A DNA stretch of 64,000 bases from contig JAGDZO010000002.1 in assembly GCA_049115815.1 (NCBI GenBank), positions 185,509 to 249,508 on the forward strand, in the 5' to 3' direction. The position numbers and the translations under genes were made by a program. This DNA is from Marinoscillum sp049115815. GTDB taxonomy: Bacteria > Bacteroidota > Bacteroidia > Cytophagales > Cyclobacteriaceae. The notes below the pieces were generated by a model. It had not been told where the DNA came from and did no database searches. It worked only from the letters and a program-made list of their open reading frames with translations. Every line of letters begins with the position of its first letter. Position 1 is the stretch's first letter. Below, piece after piece: positions 25,490 to 32,543 of the stretch.

Positions 25490-26014
25490 ATGACCTTATC
25501 AGAAAAGCTCGCGAGAACCATTCGCGATGTTCCCGATTTTCCAAAACAAGGAATCGTATTTAAGGATATCACCACAGTTTTGGGTGATCCTGAACTTAGC
25601 AAGGAAGTCAGCGACGGCTTTTATAAGCAGTGGAGTAGCCAAAGAGTTGAAGGGGTGGTCGGCATTGAGTCTCGTGGTTTTATCTATGGCTTGCAGCTGG
25701 CACAGCAATTGGGTGTGCCGTTCATCCCGGTGAGGAAGGCTGGAAAATTGCCTTTTGATACGATTAAGCATGCTTATGATCTGGAATACGGGTCTGCTGA
25801 GATTGAGATACATACAGATGCTATTCAACCAGGGCAAAGGATTTTGGTACATGATGATCTCTTAGCTACTGGCGGGACAGCAAGAGCAGCTGCTGATCTT
25901 ATCCAGAAAATAGGAGGGGAAGTGATAGGATATTCGTTTCTGGTGGAGTTGTCTTTTTTGGCGGGAGCGAAAAAGCTCAATGGTACTCCAGTCCATTCTC
26001 TCGTGACTTTTTGA
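25490..26014 (+). CDS. apt: Adenine phosphoribosyltransferase
   Basis: A 174-aa cytoplasmic purine-salvage enzyme converting adenine and PRPP to AMP. The N-terminus IRDVPDFPKQGIVFKDITT is characteristic, followed by GIESRGFIYG, PVRKAGKLP and the PRPP-binding motif ILVHDDLLATGGTARAA. Length is standard. It is converging, with no gap, on a lipoprotein gene on the other strand. Confidence 0.96.
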   Translation: MTLSEKLARTIRDVPDFPKQGIVFKDITTVLGDPELSKEVSDGFYKQWSSQRVEGVVGIESRGFIYGLQLAQQLGVPFIPVRKAGKLPFDTIKHAYDLEYGSAEIEIHTDAIQPGQRILVHDDLLATGGTARAAADLIQKIGGEVIGYSFLVELSFLAGAKKLNGTPVHSLVTF

Positions 26015-26368
26015 TTATTCGATTATCAGTACCTCCTTCACGCGATCCAGCGCATCAAATTTGATGCTCAATCGAAGCTTTTTACCTTCTTGGTTGCATT
26101 CAGGACTTGAGAGATTGTAATAGAAGAACTTTTGATTTCTGTTGTACAATTCGTGTTCATCTGGCTGGCCAAAGAGCGTTTTTATCTCCGCCTGTCCTTC
26201 TTTATATAACTTTTCTTTTTGCATGATGATCAGATCTTGCTGAGCGGATCTAGGCTTATCACAAGCATTCTCATTCCAGCTATCCCTATCAAAACCTTCA
26301 AGATCAGGTATAGAATAGCACGCGCTCAGTCCAAGCACTAGAAGAACTGTTAATAATTTAGAATTCAT
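26015..26368 (-). CDS. Hypothetical lipoprotein, 117 aa
   Basis: A small predicted lipoprotein. The start at 26368 gives MNSKLLTVLLVLGLSACYS with lipobox LSAC; the longer reading from 26407 overlaps the desaturase gene and breaks the signal peptide. The mature part has two further Cys (NACDKP, SPECNQ) and a C-terminal strand SIKFDALDRVKEVLIIE, resembling SmpA/OmlA-like small folds, though this is a guess. It follows the desaturase-like gene by 1 nt, so co-transcription is likely. Confidence 0.75.
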   Translation of the reverse strand: MNSKLLTVLLVLGLSACYSIPDLEGFDRDSWNENACDKPRSAQQDLIIMQKEKLYKEGQAEIKTLFGQPDEHELYNRNQKFFYYNLSSPECNQEGKKLRLSIKFDALDRVKEVLIIE

Positions 26369-26369
26369 T

Positions 26370-27572
26370 TTAGTCTGATTTGGCTGTAGAAAAGTAATAG
26401 TAAACAATACTCAATATGATCACTATTCCAACAATCATCATGAGGTAAGGTTCAGGAAACAAATAGATAACTCCTGCACCCACGCAAATTACTCTGATAT
26501 ACTCTAGCCATGACAGCCGACTATTTTGGTCAAAAATAATTCCGAACTGCGCCAAGGACCAAATGACCATACATGCTGCAATTAGCTGTTGGTTGAGAGG
26601 TAAACTCTCCCTTAAAAAAAGAAAAACAGCGCTGAGTGGCAGAATCAAAGAAAACTGCACTAAAATGTAGAGGTTTAGTTTGAGTGAAGGAAGCTTATCG
26701 TATTTAGCTATCTCGCCGCTTATTTCCGGAACAGGTATTGGGCCACCTTCAGCTTTAGGTTGCCAGCCTGGTTTGTTGATGAGTACGGCAAGTTTGTTGG
26801 AAATACCCTGGGTTCGCCCAATTTGTTGGAACATTTGATAGTAATGATCTAAGTTGGCCCAGACAGGATTCCAAGTGTTTAGTTGTTTCGTAACGCCATA
26901 CATTGGAGTTTCTTCTTCCTCCTGAAAGGTACCAAATAGTCTGTCCCAGATGATCAAGGAACCCGCATGATTTTTATCGATATATTTCGGATTTCTACCG
27001 TGATGTACTCGGTGATGAGAAGGTGTGTTGAAGATAAATTCTATCGGTTTTGGCAATTTTGAGATGGTCTCCGTATGAATCCAAAATTGATAAACAGTAT
27101 TTAGCCCGAGTACGATCAAGAAAGTAATCGTGTCAAATCCCAAAAAAGAAAGAGGGATATAGAACCAAAAGGTCCATAATACCTGAAAACTGCTCTGTCT
27201 GAGTGCTACCGAAAGATTATAGTCTTCACTTTGGTGGTGTACCACATGGCCGCCCCAAAATAGATTCACTTCATGACTCATTCTGTGCGCCCAATAATAG
27301 CAGAAATCTACGGCGAAAATCAGAATCAGCACTGACCACCAGGTAATAGGGATGTTAAAAATCGCCCAATTCTCATATATAAATTGATAGATTATGAGGG
27401 TGCCAACTTTCAAAAAGGCATTGCTAATTTGCTGTGTAAGCCCACATGATATATTCGTAATAGCATCATTTAGCCGATATATTTTTCGTTTGCTATAAAG
27501 CTGTATTGACAGTTCGATAACTATCAGAATAAAGTATAGGGGAATAGAAAGGATAATGGGGTCGAAATCCAT
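26370..27572 (-). CDS. Sterol desaturase / fatty acid hydroxylase family protein (alkylglycerol monooxygenase-like)
   Basis: A 400-aa integral membrane di-iron oxygenase with several transmembrane helices. The histidine boxes are HRMSHE, HVVHHQSED and HRVHHGRNP, the His-rich set of the fatty acid hydroxylase superfamily. The phrase FWGGHVVHHQSEDYNLSVA and the length of about 400 aa resemble TMEM195/alkylglycerol monooxygenase relatives more than short C-5 sterol desaturases. The C-terminal 120 residues add further helices. The substrate, probably a lipid, is unknown. Confidence 0.88.
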   Translation of the reverse strand: MDFDPIILSIPLYFILIVIELSIQLYSKRKIYRLNDAITNISCGLTQQISNAFLKVGTLIIYQFIYENWAIFNIPITWWSVLILIFAVDFCYYWAHRMSHEVNLFWGGHVVHHQSEDYNLSVALRQSSFQVLWTFWFYIPLSFLGFDTITFLIVLGLNTVYQFWIHTETISKLPKPIEFIFNTPSHHRVHHGRNPKYIDKNHAGSLIIWDRLFGTFQEEEETPMYGVTKQLNTWNPVWANLDHYYQMFQQIGRTQGISNKLAVLINKPGWQPKAEGGPIPVPEISGEIAKYDKLPSLKLNLYILVQFSLILPLSAVFLFLRESLPLNQQLIAACMVIWSLAQFGIIFDQNSRLSWLEYIRVICVGAGVIYLFPEPYLMMIVGIVIILSIVYYYFSTAKSD

Positions 27573-27614
27573 GGATCAAATATATAGAGGCCGGCTTAAT
27601 ATTTTGGATTCATT

Positions 27615-28223
27615 TTAGTCTTCTAGTTCCTCGATATGATTTTTCAGATCATGAAGGTAACTCTCAAATGCGATTCTATTAAGCCACTTGGTAAACCGAT
27701 CACTCAGAAAGGTTAGAACGAGGATAGAAACAATGAGAATAACCCAATCATAAGGGCCGCTCATCACTTCAATAGCAGGATTAGCAAGCTTCATCCCAAA
27801 CAGGAAGCCTGAGGTAATGGAAATAGGGTAGAGGATTAGACATATGATCTCCTCATAATGGATGACTCGCTTTATTCGGAAATAGTAGTCTTTAAGTCCA
27901 TGGAGTATATCTTGACTCATGTCAATCCCATTTTTAAGAATACTGTATTCCTTATAGAACAACAAAGAGCCCAGTACATAAGCAGCGCAAAGCACACTCA
28001 TCAATATTTGTGATACCAGTGGAAATATGAATGGAATGGAGAGAATTAGACCCACAGTCAATACTACTGTGATGAACAACTTTTGATAGACATTCCTTTT
28101 TAGCTTCGCTATGAATCCGAGGCTGTCTGAAGATAATGCTTTTCTTATCTCAGATTCTTCAATTCCTTTATCTATAGGACCATTCTGATCCAATTTTCCC
28201 CAGATCTCTTTTAATTCTGTCAT
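27615..28223 (-). CDS. Four-helix membrane protein, putative partner of ECF sigma factor
   Basis: A 202-aa protein with a soluble N-terminus of about 45 residues (ELKEIWGKLDQNGP, EIRKALSSDS) and two pairs of transmembrane helices (about 48-68, 72-90, 125-145, 160-180), ending in an acidic cytoplasmic helix. It is not FecR-like. Its start overlaps the stop of the ECF sigma gene by 4 nt, so the pair is translationally coupled. By position it is a candidate anti-sigma factor with multi-span topology. Confidence 0.7.
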   Translation of the reverse strand: MTELKEIWGKLDQNGPIDKGIEESEIRKALSSDSLGFIAKLKRNVYQKLFITVVLTVGLILSIPFIFPLVSQILMSVLCAAYVLGSLLFYKEYSILKNGIDMSQDILHGLKDYYFRIKRVIHYEEIICLILYPISITSGFLFGMKLANPAIEVMSGPYDWVILIVSILVLTFLSDRFTKWLNRIAFESYLHDLKNHIEELED

Positions 28224-28699
28224 GATGCTTGAGGGTTTAGTTTTTTCTTAAGTGATTCCTTGATGCGGTGAATTTTCACACCAATGTTATTAGCCTTAAG
28301 TCCCGTGATATTGGCGATTTCTTGATTGGAGTAATCTTCCAAATGAAGTGTGATTATAGTCTTGTCTACATCGTGGAGTCCTTTTATAGCTCTTAGCAAT
28401 AGCTCCGCTTGGTCAGTTTGCTCGGTTTTGTTTTCGGCGTATGAATCATGATGTTCTAGTGGGTCTGTAGTGATCTTTTGTTTTCGTTTGTAGGTGAAAA
28501 CAGTATTGAGTGCCACACGGTACAGCCAAGTACTAAACTGCGAATCACCGCGAAATTTACCGATCGATTTCCATGCTTGTAGCTGAATCTCTTGCTTCAG
28601 ATCATGCTTATCTTCTGGATCATCCACATAGAGATAGAGAATCTTATGGATTATCCCAATGTGCTTTTTGATGGCTGATATAAATTCCTTTTCCGTCAA
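28220..28699 (-). CDS. ECF RNA polymerase sigma factor
   Basis: A 159-aa sigma-70 family protein. Region 2 shows DDPEDKHDLKQEIQLQAWKS and QFSTWLYRVALNTVFTYKRK; region 4 shows LHDVDKTIITLHLEDYSNQE and the helix-turn-helix IANITGLKANNIGVKIHRIK. It is short for the family, with a minimal linker. It is the first gene of a two-gene unit with a four-helix membrane protein, and divergent from a small membrane-protein gene by 79 nt. Confidence 0.9.
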   Translation of the reverse strand: MTEKEFISAIKKHIGIIHKILYLYVDDPEDKHDLKQEIQLQAWKSIGKFRGDSQFSTWLYRVALNTVFTYKRKQKITTDPLEHHDSYAENKTEQTDQAELLLRAIKGLHDVDKTIITLHLEDYSNQEIANITGLKANNIGVKIHRIKESLKKKLNPQAS

Positions 28700-28721
28700 G
28701 GTGAATCTGAATGTGGTGACC

Positions 28722-28729
28722 TACTTTTG
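28722..28729 (+). promoter_or_regulatory. Possible -7 box for the downstream membrane-protein gene
   Basis: TACTTTTG fits TAnnTTTG and lies 49 nt upstream of the ATG at 28779, within the divergent gap next to the sigma gene. No good -33 TTG was seen. Confidence 0.35.
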
Positions 28730-28778
28730 CTACGTTAGTGCAATTCGAAGTTTAATCCTTACACATACAAACTTAAAT

Positions 28779-29201
28779 ATGCTGAGAGTCGTCAGTTTTT
28801 TGAAGTTCTTATCAATCGTTCTTTTTCTTATCATCATCGTATTGGTCTATGCTTATCTTCCCGTAATGGTAGACTTGGAGGCCAAAGAAGGGGCACTGCA
28901 AATCAGGAAAGAGAACTTCTTCTATTTTGCAATTGGCATATTCGTGGTGGTGAATATAGCCATGCTTGGCTTTCAGAAATTAATCGAGCCCAAAATAGCT
29001 AGTCTAGATCTCAAAGCATGGCTCAGAGGGCTAGCATTTGTAGTCAATATTTACCTTACCTTGTTGGCTGGATTTCTTGGGGTCTTGAACAATAGTGGAC
29101 ATTTGGATGTTGCTGGTTTTAGCTATTTGAACTACTTCGGGCCAATCCTAATATTTTCATGGGTCATTGGATTATTATATCTGATTTACAAAAGACCCTA
29201 A
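28779..29201 (+). CDS. Hypothetical membrane protein, 140 aa
   Basis: A 140-aa protein with four predicted transmembrane helices: FLSIVLFLIIIVLVYAYLP, FFYFAIGIFVVVNIAMLGF, LAFVVNIYLTLLAGFLGV and YFGPILIFSWVIGLLYLIY. The start at 28779 (MLRVVSFLKFLS) is chosen over the longer upstream reading, which runs into the divergent sigma gene with no hydrophobic logic. No family was recognised. It precedes parE after a 155-bp gap. Confidence 0.72.
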   Translation: MLRVVSFLKFLSIVLFLIIIVLVYAYLPVMVDLEAKEGALQIRKENFFYFAIGIFVVVNIAMLGFQKLIEPKIASLDLKAWLRGLAFVVNIYLTLLAGFLGVLNNSGHLDVAGFSYLNYFGPILIFSWVIGLLYLIYKRP

Positions 29202-29356
29202 AACCCATTGATTTACAATATTTTAAGGTATTTCGATTCATTTGATGCCTAAAGGTAGCACGAAAAATAGACTCTTTTTTAGTCTTGATTTTTGTATAAA
29301 TTCCGCTTTTTAAGAATGTAATAAAGTAATTCTCATTTTTAATTTGGATCATTTTT

Positions 29357-31237
29357 ATGGCAGACGTACAATACACGGAAGACAGTATTAAATCCCTTGA
29401 TTGGAAGGAACACATCAGGCTTAGGCCCGGGATGTATATCGGGAAGTTGGGAGATGGTTCTGCTAGTGATGACGGTATCTACGTCTTGGTAAAAGAGATT
29501 ATCGACAATTGTATCGATGAGCACATGATGGGCCATGGCAAGACCATTAACATCAAGGTATCTGACAGGAGAGTAGAAGTAAGGGACTATGGTCGTGGTA
29601 TTCCTCTTGGGAAAGTGGTCGATTGTGTAAGCAAGATCAATACAGGAGGGAAATATGATTCAGGTGCATTTCAGAAATCAGTTGGATTGAATGGAGTGGG
29701 AACTAAGGCTGTCAACGCTTTGAGCTCTTATTTCAAAGTTCAGTCATTCAGAGAGGGACAAACCAAAGTAGCTGAGTTTCATCGTGGAGAAGTGACCAAT
29801 GACGCTAAGATAGTAGCCTCTACAGAACGGAACGGTACTGCTACTATTTTTGAGCCAGATGAAACGGTTTTCAAAAACTATCATTTCATTCCAGAGTATC
29901 TGGAAAACTTGCTTTGGAACTATGCCTTCTTGAATGCGGGATTAACGATCAACTTCAATGGAAAGAAGTACCATTCTCAAAACGGACTTCTGGATCTACT
30001 CTTGAGAAAATCCGACGAAGAAGCTCTGCGTTACCCCATCATTCATCTAAAAGGGAATGACATAGAAGTGGCCATGACCCACGCTAATCAGTATGGTGAG
30101 GAGTACTATTCCTTTGTCAATGGTCAGAATACTACACATGGAGGTACGCATTTGGCGGCATTTAGAGAAGCTGTCGTAAAGACTATTAGAGACTTCTATG
30201 GGAAGAATTTTGATGCTGCTGATGTTCGGGCTTCTATAGTTGCGGCTATAGCAGTAAGGGTTCAGGAGCCCGTGTTTGAAAGTCAGACAAAGACCAAGCT
30301 CGGTTCGCAGAATGTTGGTCCTGAAGGACCAACCATGCGTACGTTTATCAATGACTTTCTGAAGACTGAGTTAGACAACTTTCTCCATCGAAACCCGGCA
30401 ATTGCGGAAGCACTCCAGAAAAGGATCTTGCAGTCTGAGCGTGAGCGTAAGGAGATAGCAGGAATAAAAAAACTAGCCAACGAAAGAGCAAAAAAGGCCA
30501 ATCTGCACAATAAGAAGTTGAGGGATTGTCGTATCCACTATGATGATAAGAAGGGTGATGATGAGGTGAAGGAGAAAACAATGATCTTCATTACAGAGGG
30601 TGACAGTGCCAGTGGATCGATTACAAAGACCAGAAACGTACAGACACAGGCAGTATTCAGTCTTCGAGGCAAGCCATTTAATTGTTTTGGACAGACCAAG
30701 AAGGTAGTGTATGAGAATGAAGAATTTAACTTACTTCAGCACGCACTCAATATAGAAGATGGTCTTGAAGGGCTGAGATTTAGAAAAATTGTAATCGCGA
30801 CAGATGCTGATGTAGATGGCATGCACATTCGCTTACTTCTGCTCACTTATTTCTTACAGTTCTTCCCGGAATTGGTACGCAACAACCATGTCTACATACT
30901 AGAAACACCACTTTTCCGAGTAAGAAACAAGAAAGAGACCATCTATTGCTATTCCGACGAAGAAAGAAGAGCGGCAATAGAAAAACTAGGATCAAAGCCA
31001 GAGATCACTCGATTCAAAGGTTTGGGCGAGATTTCACCCAATGAGTTCGGTGGGTTTATAGGTGATGATATCCGACTGGAACCGGTAATCCTACAGAAGG
31101 ACACCAAGATCAAAGATTTGCTCCGTTTCTATATGGGAAAAAACACTCCTGACCGTCAAGAGTTTATCATAGACAAGTTGCGCATCGAAAAGGATGTAGT
31201 AGAAACAGCTAGTGAAGAGCCTATATTGGCCGAATAG
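29357..31237 (+). CDS. parE: DNA topoisomerase IV subunit B
   Basis: A 626-aa type IIA topoisomerase ATPase subunit used for chromosome decatenation. The N-terminus SLDWKEHIRLRPGMYIGKLG is the Bacteroidota ParE form. It has the GHKL ATP site EIIDNCIDEH and DYGRGIPLG, the GVGTKAVNALS segment, and the TOPRIM domain with EGDSASGS and DADVDGMHI. parC follows 1.3 kb downstream, which supports ParE rather than GyrB. The upstream 155-bp gap contains a weak inverted repeat AGACT/AGTCT but no clear promoter. Confidence 0.94.
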   Translation: MADVQYTEDSIKSLDWKEHIRLRPGMYIGKLGDGSASDDGIYVLVKEIIDNCIDEHMMGHGKTINIKVSDRRVEVRDYGRGIPLGKVVDCVSKINTGGKYDSGAFQKSVGLNGVGTKAVNALSSYFKVQSFREGQTKVAEFHRGEVTNDAKIVASTERNGTATIFEPDETVFKNYHFIPEYLENLLWNYAFLNAGLTINFNGKKYHSQNGLLDLLLRKSDEEALRYPIIHLKGNDIEVAMTHANQYGEEYYSFVNGQNTTHGGTHLAAFREAVVKTIRDFYGKNFDAADVRASIVAAIAVRVQEPVFESQTKTKLGSQNVGPEGPTMRTFINDFLKTELDNFLHRNPAIAEALQKRILQSERERKEIAGIKKLANERAKKANLHNKKLRDCRIHYDDKKGDDEVKEKTMIFITEGDSASGSITKTRNVQTQAVFSLRGKPFNCFGQTKKVVYENEEFNLLQHALNIEDGLEGLRFRKIVIATDADVDGMHIRLLLLTYFLQFFPELVRNNHVYILETPLFRVRNKKETIYCYSDEERRAAIEKLGSKPEITRFKGLGEISPNEFGGFIGDDIRLEPVILQKDTKIKDLLRFYMGKNTPDRQEFIIDKLRIEKDVVETASEEPILAE

Positions 31238-31251
31238 AAAACACCTTAAAA

Positions 31252-32463
31252 ATGAATAAGAATACAATTATCAAATTATGGGCACTGAGTGCTTTGATTT
31301 TTTTCAGCGCGTGCGAGAGTGATGACGAACCAGTAGCAGAGTCCACACCGGCGACTCTTAATGAATCGACCAAGATATTTTTGAGACAAGCTGGAGACTT
31401 AAGAGGATTTATTGGGGCATCAGGATTGGCTGTAGATACCGATGCTCTCAAATATGGGGTGACCACCTATAAAGTCACTTACGAGACCAATTACAAAGGA
31501 AATAAGATATTGGCTTCAGCGATGGTGTTTTTACCTGAAACAGAAGACGTTGTGTCTACCATAAGTTTTCAGCATGGTACTATCGCTTCCAATGCCGAAG
31601 CGCCAAGTCAGTTGGAGTTAGGATCCGGTCAAATCATTTTGGCTTCTGCCATGTCAAGTGCGGGTCACGTGGTAGTACTTCCTGACTTTATTGGATTTGG
31701 AGAATCTGTAGATGTCATGCATCCATATTATGTAGAAGACCTTAATGCAACAGACGTGATAGACGCTATTTATGCATCGCGCCAAGTAGCACTAGATGAA
31801 GGCGTGAAAATGGACAATGAACTCTATCTAGCTGGTTATTCGCAAGGAGGATATGTGACAATGGCTGTTCATAAGCATATAGAAGAAAAAGGGATCGAGT
31901 ATTATGATCTAAAAGCTTCATTCCCATCTTCAGGTGGATATGATGTCAAGCTATTTCAAGAATATTTTTTCGCATTGGAATCTTATCATCAGCCATTCTT
32001 TTTGGCCTATGTGGCCAATTCGTATAAGGAAAGCTATGATTGGGATATGCCACTTGACTTGATGTTTAAGGAACCTTATGCTACCGAAATACCAAGTTAT
32101 TTCGATGGCTCGCTCAGCGGTGGACAAATCAATGCCAAATTGGATACATTGATATCTGGACTTTTGCAAGAAGATCTTCTATCAAATCCTAATGACGCTA
32201 AGTACTCCATTATCATGGATGCATTCGAAGAGAATAGTTTGACTGATTGGGTACCGCAAGTTAGAATGTTCATGTACCATGGAGATGCTGATATCACCGT
32301 CCCTTACCAAAACTCGGTAGCCGTTTATAATGAATTTATTAAAAATGGAGCATCCGAATCGGTAGTCACTTTTGAAGCTATACCAGGAGGGACACATGGT
32401 ACAGGTGTTGGTCCATGGATTGAAAGCTTTGTTGGAGAAATCCAAAAGATGGAAGCCAACTAA
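31252..32463 (+). CDS. Alpha/beta-hydrolase lipoprotein (secreted lipase/esterase-like)
   Basis: A 403-aa predicted lipoprotein (lipobox FFSAC, Cys20) with an alpha/beta-hydrolase fold. It has the nucleophile elbow GYSQGG with Ser197, a probable catalytic Asp347 in YHGDADITVP and His382 in GGTHGTG. The N-terminal VTYETNYKGNKILASAMVFL and SFQHGT resemble secretory-lipase/prolyl-oligopeptidase-type esterases. It lies 14 nt after parE and 80 nt before parC on the same strand, an unusual place for an exported enzyme. Substrate unknown. Confidence 0.85.
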   Translation: MNKNTIIKLWALSALIFFSACESDDEPVAESTPATLNESTKIFLRQAGDLRGFIGASGLAVDTDALKYGVTTYKVTYETNYKGNKILASAMVFLPETEDVVSTISFQHGTIASNAEAPSQLELGSGQIILASAMSSAGHVVVLPDFIGFGESVDVMHPYYVEDLNATDVIDAIYASRQVALDEGVKMDNELYLAGYSQGGYVTMAVHKHIEEKGIEYYDLKASFPSSGGYDVKLFQEYFFALESYHQPFFLAYVANSYKESYDWDMPLDLMFKEPYATEIPSYFDGSLSGGQINAKLDTLISGLLQEDLLSNPNDAKYSIIMDAFEENSLTDWVPQVRMFMYHGDADITVPYQNSVAVYNEFIKNGASESVVTFEAIPGGTHGTGVGPWIESFVGEIQKMEAN

Positions 32464-32543
32464 ACTTAGTCTATCACATTCATCTACCAGCAGACAGAAA
32501 ACGTATATTGAAACAAACCGCAAGCCTAATTTTTTAAGATTCA

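Noticed and set aside
28659..28778. Upstream extension of the 140-aa membrane protein
   Set aside because: It overlaps the divergent sigma gene start, and the encoded residues do not form part of a membrane domain.
29202..29356. Terminator or promoter before parE
   Set aside because: Only a 5-bp AGACT/AGTCT repeat and AT-rich tracts are present; no stem with a T-run and no TAnnTTTG box.
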